NCBI GenBank assembly: GCA_934130085.1
Contig: CAKOXK010000005.1
Span: 1 to 64,000 of the forward strand
From: an uncultured Clostridia bacterium
Lineage (GTDB): Bacteria > Bacillota > Clostridia > TANB77 > CAG-508
Direction of reading: 5' to 3'
DNA length: 64,000 nucleotides
Shown here: one piece after another, positions 19,351 to 27,531 of the stretch
Numbering within the stretch: the stretch's first letter is position 1
How the letters are laid out: each line of letters begins with the position of its first letter
Position numbers and translations under genes: made by a program
The notes under the pieces: model-generated
Told to the model about the DNA's origin: nothing
What the model saw: the letters and a program-made list of their open reading frames with translations, nothing else
The model's database searches: none

Positions 19351-19527
19351 GTCTTTTTTTTAATTTTATCGTAATATTACAAAATTGAAAAAATACTTGC
19401 ACTTCTATTTATACAATTATTTTATTGCTTTTTTATTTTAAAAATCTATTTTTATTTTTTATCATCTTCTCTTATATTTGGCTAGTTGTAATAAGCTCTT
19501 TATTTTGCGTATTAATATATATTCAAA

Positions 19528-20481
19528 TTATAATTTTATGTACTTCCGCATTAGGTCTTTGTAGCTTATTTTTGAACTTATATAGCTACTTACAGGGATT
19601 TTACCTGTAAGCATTAGGTATTTTCTTCTTTTCATTCTCCTTTTTACTGTTCTTCTTTTGGCATATTGACCTCTTAAGTTTCTTCCTAAAAAACATATAT
19701 TTTCTGTACTTAAATATATTCTTGTTTTTCTGTTTAAGGTTAGCTTTTCTTTCTTCAAAAATTCTGTTATTTTCTCTAAGCAGTATTCTAGGTATTCTTT
19801 TGATTTTGAGAATAATAAGAAGTCATCTTGGTATCTAATATAGCCTGTTATTTTCAGTTCTTCTTTTATGTAATGGTCTAAGTCGTTTAAGTAAAATATT
19901 GCTAATACTTGGCTAGTCATACTACCTATGCCTATTCCAGTTTGGTAGCTGTTTATTATATCTGATAATATTTTTAAGGCTTTTGGATCCTTTATTCTTC
20001 TTCTTAATTTCTTCTTTAGTATTTGGTGATCTATACTTAAGAAAAATTTGCTTATGTCGCATTTTAACATATAGTATTTTTGACCATCTTTTCCATACAT
20101 TGTTCTATATTTTTCAAGATATTCTAGTGCTTTTTTTGTTCCCATTTGTGGCCTGCTTGCCACATTAAATGGCAAAAGACACGGAAATATTGCCGGGTAT
20201 AATATTTCTCTTGCTATTAAATGATTTATTATTTTGTCCTTCATTCCTTGGCTTACTATTGTTCTCTTTTTAGGCTCATAAATAACGAAAACGTTGTATT
20301 TTCCAACAACATATTTTTCGTTTTTTAAATCATCATATATTGATTTTATTATATTATCTGCATTTTTTTGTAATCTATATACTTGCCTTTTATTTTTAGT
20401 GTTTCGCATTACTTCTTTATAACATGCTTCTATATTCTCTGTTTTGTATGTGTTCTCATACAAGTTTTTGAATCTTTTCAT
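19528..20481 (-). CDS. DGR reverse transcriptase
   Basis: A 317-aa group-II-intron-like reverse transcriptase of the diversity-generating type. Visible blocks are KCDISKFFLSID (first catalytic aspartate), GIGSMTSQ (the DGR-typical form of RT motif 4), the catalytic YQDDFLLF near residue 220, and LTLNRKTRIYLS, with GRN in motif 7. There is no maturase, endonuclease or RNase H domain, and the length fits DGR RTs. It copies the template-repeat RNA with adenine-specific errors. GAGGG precedes the ATG; avd ends 22 bases upstream. Confidence 0.93.
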   Translation of the reverse strand: MKRFKNLYENTYKTENIEACYKEVMRNTKNKRQVYRLQKNADNIIKSIYDDLKNEKYVVGKYNVFVIYEPKKRTIVSQGMKDKIINHLIAREILYPAIFPCLLPFNVASRPQMGTKKALEYLEKYRTMYGKDGQKYYMLKCDISKFFLSIDHQILKKKLRRRIKDPKALKILSDIINSYQTGIGIGSMTSQVLAIFYLNDLDHYIKEELKITGYIRYQDDFLLFSKSKEYLEYCLEKITEFLKKEKLTLNRKTRIYLSTENICFLGRNLRGQYAKRRTVKRRMKRRKYLMLTGKIPVSSYISSKISYKDLMRKYIKL

Positions 20482-20503
20482 TTTCCCTCTTTTCTTTCGA
20501 ATA

Positions 20504-20992
20504 TTATATTGCTTTTCTCCAGCCTATTAGGCATTTTGATATTTCATCAAGTTGCAATTTAAGTCTATGTGTCATCTTGTTTGATATCATTTTATCGTTT
20601 TCCATCATGTAAAGTAAAAAATTTATTGTTTTTACTTTGCTTACAGCCTCATCTGCCATTTGTCTTTTGTATTTTTTGTTATGGCTATAGTTTCCTGAGC
20701 TTATCTTTTCTAAAAGCTCAAATGATGTTTGTACTAGTTTGTTTTTTATAAGTTCGTGTTTTTTAGGGAAATTTTGTACATTTGTGTACATTTTGTTTAT
20801 GAATTCATAAGTGTAGTTTAGTAGTTTAAATTTTTCTTCCATCGCAAATTCTAACAAGTTCTCATCAAAATCTGAATTTACATTTTTAATATTTTCATTC
20901 ACACTTGAATTTAATTTTTCTTTATTTGTGTTCGTTTCTTTTTTCTTTTCATTTGTATTGTATAAGTTTTTATTATCATTTTCTTTTGTCAT
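20504..20992 (-). CDS. avd: Avd-like DGR accessory protein (four-helix bundle)
   Basis: About 162 aa: a low-complexity, Asn/Lys-rich N-terminal 50 residues, then a four-helix-bundle domain of roughly 110 residues typical of Avd (YEFINKMYTNVQNFPKKHELIKNKL, then the SGNYSHNKK turn). Avd pentamers bind RT and the template RNA in the phage DGR paradigm. I take the ATG at 20992; an upstream TTG at 21019 adds nine residues. It is directly upstream of RT, in the same operon. Confidence 0.82.
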   Translation of the reverse strand: MTKENDNKNLYNTNEKKKETNTNKEKLNSSVNENIKNVNSDFDENLLEFAMEEKFKLLNYTYEFINKMYTNVQNFPKKHELIKNKLVQTSFELLEKISSGNYSHNKKYKRQMADEAVSKVKTINFLLYMMENDKMISNKMTHRLKLQLDEISKCLIGWRKAI

Positions 20993-21127
20993 TTTTCTCT
21001 CTTTTCCCCTTTCGCTCAAAACTTTTTATAAATATTTTTACTCCTAAATCTTTATACTCTTTAATTTTTTAATTATTTGTTTTCTTCTAAACGTTGCTTT
21101 TCTCTTATCTCTGTTTAATATTATAAA

Positions 21128-21158
21128 GCAGTTGTTGATGTGCTTTTCAACAACTGCT
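21128..21158. terminator. hairpin between msl1 and avd
   Basis: 12-bp stem AGCAGTTGTTGA / TCAACAACTGCT, 7-nt loop, weak T-rich tail on both strands. It may partly uncouple avd-RT from upstream DGR transcription. Confidence 0.5.
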
Positions 21159-21278
21159 GTTTTAATTTATTCCTTTTTCTTTCAATCTTTTCGTTTTATT
21201 TTATTATTTAAAATATTGTTTAAAAATATATTTAAATAATATTTTTAAAATCTTACAAAAATCTTTATTGGAAAAACT

Positions 21279-21854
21279 TTATTTAAAATCTTTTTTGTTA
21301 TTGTCTTTAGTATCTCTGTTTTCATTTCTTTTTTTGAAGTCATTTATACTACGTTCTATGTCATAAATCAGGTACATTATTTCTCCATTATCAGAATTTC
21401 TTTCTAAGAATGACTCTATTGTATTTATCTTTGGTAATATTCTTATGTAGTGAAGACCTTTGTTATAGTAGTTTTCATATTTGTTTACTTTAAATTCTTT
21501 TCTTACCATTACATTGTAGTTAGCGGCTTTGTCTATTATCATGTAATTTACATGGTTATAGTTTAGTATGCTTACTATTTCATTAAATTTGTGTAGTGGC
21601 ACTGATACATAAGATGTAAATACCTTTTCTTTTTTGCTGTCTTCTTTTTTGTTTGAGCTTAACATTTTTCTTTTTACTTTGGCTACATTTATATATTTGT
21701 ATCTTATTTTTAGCTTTAGTAAATACGCAAATACTATTGCATCCTTTCCATATACTCTGTAAAATCCTTTTGTTCTGTCATCTGACATAGTCTTGTAAAT
21801 GACTATATAATTTTCAAATTCTTTCTTTATTTCAACTTCCATAGTTTGGTTCAT
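21279..21854 (-). CDS. MutS-domain-I-like DGR-associated protein 1
   Basis: A 191-aa protein beginning MNQTMEVEIKKEF, with AAGGAGTGG before the ATG at 21854; the longer open frame upstream lacks a ribosome site. GFYRVYGKDAIVFAYLLKLKIR corresponds to the FYE-containing strand and helix of MutS domain I, and VSVPLHKFNEIVSILNY to the GVPYHAL block, but the phenylalanine-glutamate mismatch-reading pair is altered (FYR) and all later MutS domains are missing. MutS-like stand-alone proteins have been noted in some DGRs. It lies between the template repeat and avd. Its function is unknown; binding of a mismatched cDNA-target heteroduplex is a guess. Confidence 0.7.
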   Translation of the reverse strand: MNQTMEVEIKKEFENYIVIYKTMSDDRTKGFYRVYGKDAIVFAYLLKLKIRYKYINVAKVKRKMLSSNKKEDSKKEKVFTSYVSVPLHKFNEIVSILNYNHVNYMIIDKAANYNVMVRKEFKVNKYENYYNKGLHYIRILPKINTIESFLERNSDNGEIMYLIYDIERSINDFKKRNENRDTKDNNKKDFK

Positions 21855-22440
21855 TTTTACCACTCCTTTTAATTTTTCATAAAAGGATGGTGATGAAGCG
21901 ATTAAATCGAAGGAATAATATAGAATGAATAATGTTTTAACCGATTTAAATATTTCTTTAAATCGTTTTGTGTTATGAGAAGTAAGAATAAGTTTAGAAC
22001 CACTCACATTTTCAAGTGGTGAGATAGTAATAGAAATTTATCCTTTTCGACTTTACAATAATTACTTAAAACTCCATATAATTATTGCTACTACTAACAA
22101 AAAATTTCATCTATCTTTTCTTTAGGGTATTTACGAAAGCTTCTTAAGAGGTTGCTACTTATTATAATTTCTCCTTAAATTTAAGCTTCAGCTCATCAAA
22201 GTAGTGGGTCAATATCTACTAAGGGAAGCTAAGAAAATAGAATAATAGCAGTTTTTCTTCTTTATGTACGTATTTTTTGTTAAGCTTTCTTTTAATGTAA
22301 ATACTTACAAGGACATAGGTTTGTTTCTATAGCTTCAGGTATGTAACTCTATCTACAATCAGTTTAATATAAAAGAAAACATTACAGAATTATATTATTG
22401 CTGAGTAGATATGTTTGCATATCAAAAGTTTTATAGAATC
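21855..22440 (-). other. spacer between template repeat and msl1
   Basis: About 585 bases with no convincing gene. On the minus strand it follows the template repeat, where DGR template RNAs carry the structured spacer that primes cDNA synthesis. A hairpin (CTCAC/GTGAG with CCACT/AGTGG) lies near 21992-22022 and a small GATATG / CATATC hairpin just past the template repeat. The extent of the RNA is inferred. Confidence 0.45.
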
Positions 22441-22596
22441 TGCAAGACTGGACGAAGCCCACGGCACGAAGAGTTGACGTTGGTGTTAGAGTTGAACACA
22501 TTGTTCGTTGTAATTGCACCACTGCTTGAAACATAGCGTAAGTTGAAGTTTGCGTTGTTCCAATTCGCATTAACGCAGCGAGACGAAAGCCAAAAT
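22441..22596 (-). repeat. DGR template repeat (TR)
   Basis: 156 bp, collinear without gaps with 23481-23636. Of 39 adenines on the minus strand 18 differ in the variable repeat; none of the 117 other positions differs. Read in the frame of the variable protein it is rich in AAY codons (VNANWNNANFNLRY), the design that lets adenine mutagenesis reach many residues without making stops. A hairpin (22631-22654) and a palindrome (22665-22681) lie just upstream. Confidence 0.97.
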
Positions 22597-22756
22597 CAAA
22601 CGAGTTACATGCCATTTACAACCATGCCCTAAGATTAATAATAGTATTAATCTTTTACTTTAAATGTATATTTTGTATACACATTCAGTTGTTTTTTTAT
22701 TACCTTTTTACTTATTATGCACTGTTTATTATTTGTTGATTATTATTTGTTGTTTG

Positions 22757-23239
22757 TTATTTGTTGTTTATTGCAAATGTTTTTGCAATTTTGTCTATTT
22801 CATCTAATGTTTTAGAGAAATCTTTTTTTCCACATAAATCATCAAGTTCGGTTTTTATTTTGTCTAATTTTATTGTATCTTCACAATATCTTTTTGACGC
22901 GTTATATCTTTTGGTGTATGTATTCAAATTTTTAAAGTCTTTGAATATATCTTCCTTTCCTTTTGCACTTACCACAAAATTAATTTTCTTTTCTTCAAGT
23001 CCTAGGCTTACTCTATCAAACGCATTACATGGGAAGCCTGTGCTTGGCATGCTTATTTTTTCATTTCCTTCTGATTTGTATATATTGTTTATAATTTTAT
23101 ACCCAAATATATATGATATTATATACGAATCTTTTCCATAAGCATGATAGAAATTCCCCATTTGTACTAATACTAAAGTGTTTGGATGCTTTTCTTGATA
23201 ATCTAGTTTCATTTTCTTTATTGTTTCATATTTTATCAT
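22757..23239 (-). CDS. MutS-domain-I-like DGR-associated protein 2
   Basis: A 160-aa protein resembling only the N-terminal mismatch-recognition domain of MutS. YQEKHPNTLVLVQMGNFYHAYGKDS matches the MutS opening (x-P-D-T-L-L-x-x-M-G-D-F-Y-E-x-F), and MPSTGFPCNAFDRVSLGL matches its MAGVPYHAL...YLxxL block. The mismatch-contacting FYE is FYH here. No clamp, lever or ATPase domain follows. It is a diverged paralogue of the protein at 21279 and lies between the variable gene and the template repeat. AGAAGG precedes the ATG. Confidence 0.75.
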   Translation of the reverse strand: MIKYETIKKMKLDYQEKHPNTLVLVQMGNFYHAYGKDSYIISYIFGYKIINNIYKSEGNEKISMPSTGFPCNAFDRVSLGLEEKKINFVVSAKGKEDIFKDFKNLNTYTKRYNASKRYCEDTIKLDKIKTELDDLCGKKDFSKTLDEIDKIAKTFAINNK

Positions 23240-23368
23240 TTGTTTTACCTTCTTTTGAACAGCTATTAATGCTTTAATTTTATTAGTTTCTGTTATTTTT
23301 TATTTGTTATTTTACATCATCGCTTTTTTGAATTGTTGATATTTCTTATATTATTATTTTATTATATT

Positions 23369-23420
23369 TTGTAGGCGAGCTCCCAAATGACGAAGCCATT
23401 TATGGGAGCTAACTCTACAA
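23369..23420. promoter_or_regulatory. hairpin/cruciform downstream of the variable repeat
   Basis: Inverted repeat TTGTAG / CTACAA enclosing AGCTCCCA-AAATG / CATTT-GGGAGCT with loop GCTTCGT, about 60 bp past the 3' end of the variable repeat and absent after the template repeat. A DNA hairpin at this place is a known target-recognition element in phage DGRs. On the + strand it looks like a terminator, but no + gene precedes it. Confidence 0.75.
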
Positions 23421-23467
23421 TTTTTTCTGCTCTGTTTCAGTCAAGTTAAGCGTTTTTGGATCTTAGA

Positions 23468-25600
23468 CTATTTAGAAACTTGCAAGACCGGACGAAGCCC
23501 ACGGCACGAAGAGTCGACGTAGGAGTTAGAGACGAACACATTGTTCGCCGTAATTGCACCACTGCTTGAAACAAAGCGCAAGCGGAAGTTCGCGCCGTAC
23601 CAATACGCATAAACGCAGCGAGACGAAAGCCAAAATTCAGCGCCAGCGCTGATATTACTTGTATTTCTGTTTGCTCCACCGCCCCAATAAGCATTGTATA
23701 TAACTTTTAACCATGGATTACTTGACTTTTTATCATTATTATATCTTTCGTAAGCATAGTTTCCTTTTTGGTCTGTTGAAAGCCAGCTACTTGTACCACT
23801 TGTGCTCATATTATATGATGTTATTTTCGAATCTGAATATCCTTTGCTTGCTCCTTTTGTTTTATCAATGTTCTCATACTGTGTGAATAGTGTTGGTGCA
23901 TAACTATTCCATGTTGATGTTATTTTATTTGGTGCACTTGTATCATCTGCATTTGTTGTCCATAAATTGCCAAAGTTACTTAATTTACTCTCATCCATGA
24001 AATCTTCCCATTTTGCATCACGTGCTAACACTACCTTTACTTTTTTGGTTTTTCCGTCCTTTAGCTTTATTTCTGTTAAATTTCCATATAAATTATTGCA
24101 GATTGTATCTAAAGCTAAAACTCCATTATTATATGCTGGAGCACCTGTTAATCTTACCTGTAATTTTGTTGCTCTATCTGCAATGTAGTAGTCATATTTA
24201 CTTGTATCAAATGAACCTGATTGTAAATCATATCCACCATCTGTTAACTTTGACCATGTCATATCTGACTCTACTGTTGGTAAACCTGAATTTACTTTAT
24301 TTACTGACTTTATGTCTTTTCCAAGTAAAGCTGCTATTGAATCTGCTTTTACATATCCATGTGCTTCACTTCCAATCTTATTCTTATAAAATCTATCTAC
24401 ATTTACTGTTGCACCTTCAGATGTGTCTGAAACACTATCAGCAGAAACTGTTATTACCGGACGTATTGAACAGTTTCCCCCTCCATTAGAACCTGATGTT
24501 GCATAGTTCTGTCCTACTGTAAATAATGTTGACGCTGCTCTTGCTCCATCTGTTCTTACAAAGCCTAATTGATAATAATCACTTGATAGTTCCTCTGAAT
24601 ATGGTGTTTTTCCATCTGTGCCCCTATTCCAATCATAATATGCAGATCTTGTTGCAAGCCAATAATTGTTTCCTGTATTCATAATACTTACTGTTGATTT
24701 ATTTGTTCTATTTAAATTCATAATTCTTGGAGATGTGTTTGCAACTAACATTTGAGAGTTACTTGATTGTGTACCTGATGTGTTTGCTATATCAATATAA
24801 TCACTTATTTGCTCTGTTGAGAATCCATTATTTGCTGTATCTTTTTGATAAATTAATGGTTCTATTTTCTTACCACTTGTGTACTTTCTTGATTCTGTAT
24901 ACGTCATGTTGTAAAAGTCAGTGTCATTTGCACTTCTTGCAGATAGCACCTTTTTGCCATTAATCTCTAGATTTCCATATAACTTTGAGCAGATTTCATT
25001 TAGTGCTTTTACACCATTTGTATAACCGTTAATTCCTGATATTGAAACCTCAAATCCTGTGTTTGTGTTAGCAATTAAGTTTACTGTTCCATCACTATTT
25101 GTGCTTAATACTTTCCATCCTAGATCTTCTGTTTCAATCTCTCCTGCCTCTACCATTGCAATTCCTGGTACATCTTGATTATCACTACTTAGAACTTGCT
25201 TTATATGTCTGTTTACACCTTTGCCATCGGTTTTTCCTATGTAAGTGAATGTTCCATCATCTAGATTTACCATATAATTGTGACCTCTATACGCTACTTG
25301 AGCATATCCATCACCATTATTTAAGAAATCTTCAACTTCTCCATTTCCTAAATCATCTTGTATATAATCAGCCAGTCTTTTATTTCCATCTTCTGCTTTT
25401 GAAACCTCTAAACTTGCTAAGTACATACTCATTTCATCCTCGGCTGATGCCTTTTCTGAAACTGCAGCCGCGTTTTTTGCTTTTCCAAGAATTCCATCAT
25501 TGCTTACCATGCTTATTGTTATACCAGCTAAAACTAATAAGACAATAATTGTAACTACTAAAGCTATTAGCGTAATTCCTATTTCAGTTCTTTTCTTCAT
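23468..25600 (-). CDS. DGR variable protein, pilin-anchored, two lectin-like repeats
   Basis: A 710-aa surface protein. Residues 1-30 (MKKRTEIGITLIALVV...) form a type IV prepilin-like leader, cleavage expected after Gly8, with alanine in place of the usual Glu5. Two similar domains follow, each with a VxLTG/ISGxxxYNNGVxALxxIC block, an AR-(S/D)A segment and a C-type-lectin-like or FGE-like end: domain 1 closes WLATRSAYYDWN...LGFVRTDG...SIRPVITVS, domain 2 closes WLSSRCVYAYWYGANF...GLRPVLQVSK. The last 53 residues (655-707) of domain 2 are the variable repeat; domain 1 is not a target. Its transcript has a long leader with a terminator. Ligand unknown. Confidence 0.9.
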   Translation of the reverse strand: MKKRTEIGITLIALVVTIIVLLVLAGITISMVSNDGILGKAKNAAAVSEKASAEDEMSMYLASLEVSKAEDGNKRLADYIQDDLGNGEVEDFLNNGDGYAQVAYRGHNYMVNLDDGTFTYIGKTDGKGVNRHIKQVLSSDNQDVPGIAMVEAGEIETEDLGWKVLSTNSDGTVNLIANTNTGFEVSISGINGYTNGVKALNEICSKLYGNLEINGKKVLSARSANDTDFYNMTYTESRKYTSGKKIEPLIYQKDTANNGFSTEQISDYIDIANTSGTQSSNSQMLVANTSPRIMNLNRTNKSTVSIMNTGNNYWLATRSAYYDWNRGTDGKTPYSEELSSDYYQLGFVRTDGARAASTLFTVGQNYATSGSNGGGNCSIRPVITVSADSVSDTSEGATVNVDRFYKNKIGSEAHGYVKADSIAALLGKDIKSVNKVNSGLPTVESDMTWSKLTDGGYDLQSGSFDTSKYDYYIADRATKLQVRLTGAPAYNNGVLALDTICNNLYGNLTEIKLKDGKTKKVKVVLARDAKWEDFMDESKLSNFGNLWTTNADDTSAPNKITSTWNSYAPTLFTQYENIDKTKGASKGYSDSKITSYNMSTSGTSSWLSTDQKGNYAYERYNNDKKSSNPWLKVIYNAYWGGGANRNTSNISAGAEFWLSSRCVYAYWYGANFRLRFVSSSGAITANNVFVSNSYVDSSCRGLRPVLQVSK
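23481..23636 (-). repeat. DGR variable repeat (VR)
   Basis: The diversified copy, encoding residues 655-707 of the variable protein. Compared with the template it carries Asn to Tyr, Gly, Arg, Val or Asp changes and others, all from template adenines. The 3' end (minus strand) is a nearly invariant GC-rich stretch ending GTCTTGCA, a candidate initiation-of-mutagenic-homing site. Confidence 0.97.
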
Positions 25601-25663
25601 TTTTATTCCTTCCCTTTCTTTACAATTTTTCTTAATTGTTGATTCCTCAAGTATTTGAAACGC

Positions 25664-25704
25664 AAAAAAAGATAGAAATAGCTGGCTAAACTATTACTAT
25701 CTTT
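25664..25704 (-). terminator. terminator in the leader of the variable gene
   Basis: Minus strand stem AAAGATAGTAATAG / CTATTTCTATCTTT (one mismatch), 9-nt loop, seven T. It lies between the promoter and the ATG, so expression of the variable protein requires readthrough; an attenuator or riboswitch platform is plausible. Confidence 0.8.
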
Positions 25705-25779
25705 ATAGATTTACATAATTCCGTAGGGTCGTCAAAAAAACCTTCCCAATTTGATATTTTTTTGTACACCAACAAAGCC

Positions 25780-25878
<99 letters not shown>

Positions 25879-25934
25879 TTCCAAATTCTCCTTCTTTTCT
25901 TTTGCTTTTTTCAAAAACTTTCGTTTACAATCAT

Positions 25935-25963
25935 AATGTAGCATAAAAATTTTTTTAATTCAA
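25935..25963 (-). promoter_or_regulatory. candidate promoter of the variable gene
   Basis: Minus-strand TTGAAT (25963-25958), 17-bp spacer, TACATT (25940-25935). It would give a leader of about 330 nt holding the CA repeat, a stem (AAAGCC / GGCTTT) and the terminator. Confidence 0.5.
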
Positions 25964-26168
25964 GTATTTCTGGAATATTTATCATAATTTGTCAATTTTG
26001 TAATTTTTACTATTTTGCAATTACTTTTAATTGCAAGACTGAAATAAAAATGCTCCTTTTTCAGCTAAAAAAAACACACTTGCAAACTTTAACAAAATTA
26101 GGTAAGAATGCTATTTTTGTTGAAAATATTAAGGAGGAAAGAAAAATGGTAAAAAGAGCAATAAATAA

Positions 26169-26291
26169 ATGAATAAAAAAAGACCTATTTCAGCTTTAAA
26201 AATATTTTTGCCACTTATTGCAATGAACCTTGTTGATACGTGCATTTACTTTTTCACTTGTCAAATTTCAAATTTATGCTATCAATTTTAA
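26169..26291 (+). CDS. possible 40-aa hydrophobic peptide
   Basis: A strong AAGGAGG precedes an 8-codon ORF (26146-26172) whose stop overlaps, as ATGA, the start of a 40-codon frame encoding MNKKRPISALKIFLPLIAM and a second hydrophobic stretch. It could be a coupled small membrane peptide or a decayed gene with one indel. No homologue recognised. Confidence 0.3.
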   Translation: MNKKRPISALKIFLPLIAMNLVDTCIYFFTCQISNLCYQF

Positions 26292-26299
26292 ATTATGTA

Positions 26300-26328
26300 T
26301 TGACAACAAGCAATATTCTTGATAAAAT
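26300..26328 (+). promoter_or_regulatory. tRNA promoter
   Basis: TTGACA, 17-bp spacer, TAAAAT, about 25 bases before tRNA-Gly. Confidence 0.85.
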
Positions 26329-26352
26329 AATATTGCTTTTGTTAAATCAATT

Positions 26353-26428
26353 GCGGGAATAGCTCAGTTGATAGAGCGTCGCCTTGCCAAGGCGAAGGTC
26401 ACGGGTTTGAGCCCCGCTTCCCGCTCCA
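26353..26428 (+). tRNA. tRNA-Gly (GCC)
   Basis: 76 nt with encoded CCA. Acceptor GCGGGAA / TTCCCGC, D-arm AGCTCAGTTGATAGAGC, anticodon GCC in CTTGCCAAG, T-loop GGTTTGAGCC. Confidence 0.96.
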
Positions 26429-26499
26429 TTTTTTTATTTAAGCGAAAAATTATTTTTATATGTAATCATATTAATTTAATTTGCATATTATATACAAAT

Positions 26500-26573
26500 G
26501 GCGCCATAGCCAAGTGGTAAGGCAGAAGTCTGCAAAACTTTCATCCTCAGTCCGATTCTGAGTGGCGCCTCCA
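26500..26573 (+). tRNA. tRNA-Cys (GCA)
   Basis: 74 nt with encoded CCA. Acceptor GGCGCCA / TGGCGCC, anticodon GCA in TCTGCAAAA, T-arm CAGTCCGATTCTG. Cotranscribed with tRNA-Gly. Confidence 0.95.
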
Positions 26574-26583
26574 ATTGAAATCA

Positions 26584-26620
26584 ACTTACGAACTTAAAAG
26601 TTCGTAAGTCTTTATTTTAT
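26584..26620 (+). terminator. terminator of the tRNA operon
   Basis: Inverted repeat ACTTACGAACTT / AAGTTCGTAAGT followed by CTTTATTTTAT. Confidence 0.75.
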
Positions 26621-26672
26621 ATAAAACTTTAAAAGTTTCCTTATCACATAAAAGGTGGCTTTATGTATCATA

Positions 26673-27337
26673 CTAATTTAATATAGTATCTTCATTTTTC
26701 TCATCTAAATTCTTTAATTTCAATTGCTCATAATTTCCTGTCATACTTATTACTGTATAACCTTCTTTTTTTCTCAATTCTATTCGTTCTTCTTTTGCTG
26801 CTTTTATAACTTTATCTGCTATATCAATGTGTAGGATTCCGTCTAAATGATCAATTTCATGACATAATACAGTAGCTTCAAAGCCTTCAAAATATTCTTC
26901 TTTTTCTATACCTTCTATGTCACAATATTTTACTTTTATTTTATAAGGTCTCTTTACTTTTCCGTTATACCATTTTTTTCATTTTCTTCATACCAAGAGC
27001 AAGAAGCACAAGCTTCCCAAAATGTAGTTAGTCCTTCGCTTGATATAATTTCTGGATTAATTAATATTTTAGCCTCATTATAATCTTTTGTTTCTTCTTT
27101 TCCTTCATCAGTTAATCTTTTATTTAATATATCTAAGTTTGTGTTTTTTACATAAATTATTCTTTTGGGAATTCCTAACTGTACAGCAGCCATTGCCATT
27201 ACATCATTTTGCATGCAATAATCTTGAAGAACTACAATATTATTATGAAGCTCTGGGTCATTAATATTTACTTTTTTAGAAATTTGTCTCAAATATGCTT
27301 CATTCTTTTCTATTGTAATTGACTGTAATTTTTCCAT
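26673..27337 (-). pseudogene. def: Peptide deformylase, frameshifted
   Basis: Peptide deformylase removes the formyl group from nascent proteins. The first frame (residues 1-127) holds MAAVQLGIPKRIIYVKN (motif 1) and EGLTTFWEACASCSW (motif 2 with the metal cysteine). It ends in a stop, but in the next frame translation continues as WYNGKVKRPYKIKVKYCDIEG and VLCHEIDHLDGIL, the third zinc motif. The switch is in a run of seven A (26973-26979). Deleting or adding there restores a protein of about 220 aa. It may be sequence error, phase variation or true loss. Confidence 0.87.
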
Positions 27338-27405
27338 AATAAACCTCCATAATTAATTCATATTTTCATAGTATTACTATTTATCTATACAAATTTAATA
27401 TTTTA

Positions 27406-27435
27406 TTGACTTTATCACTGTAATTAGAGTATAAT
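27406..27435 (+). promoter_or_regulatory. promoter of antisense RNA 1
   Basis: TTGACT, 18-bp spacer, TATAAT. Confidence 0.75.
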
Positions 27436-27441
27436 AAAAAT

Positions 27442-27531
27442 AGGAAATGACAATTCCGTTAGATACGGTTTTGCCGGAATAGATTTAAATAAACCATTCA
27501 TCTCCGCCAAAAGTAGAATGGTTTATTTTTT
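27442..27531 (+). ncRNA. candidate type I antitoxin RNA, copy 1
   Basis: About 90 nt from the promoter to a hairpin terminator AATAAACCATTC / GAATGGTTTATT plus T-run. The terminator hairpin can serve both strands and overlaps the 3' end of toxin mRNA 1, so the RNAs can pair there. It begins AGGAAATGA and contains ACGGTTTTGCC, both also found at the 5' end of the toxin mRNA. Confidence 0.65.

Noticed and set aside
22382..22615. 77-aa frame over the template repeat (MACNSFDFGFRL...)
   Set aside because: It is the template repeat read in a frame different from that of the variable protein; its sequence is explained by the repeat and it has no ribosome site.
23369..23420. Intrinsic terminator for a + strand transcript
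   Set aside because: It has a T-run on the + strand, but all genes nearby are on the minus strand; its position relative to the variable repeat fits a DGR target hairpin better.
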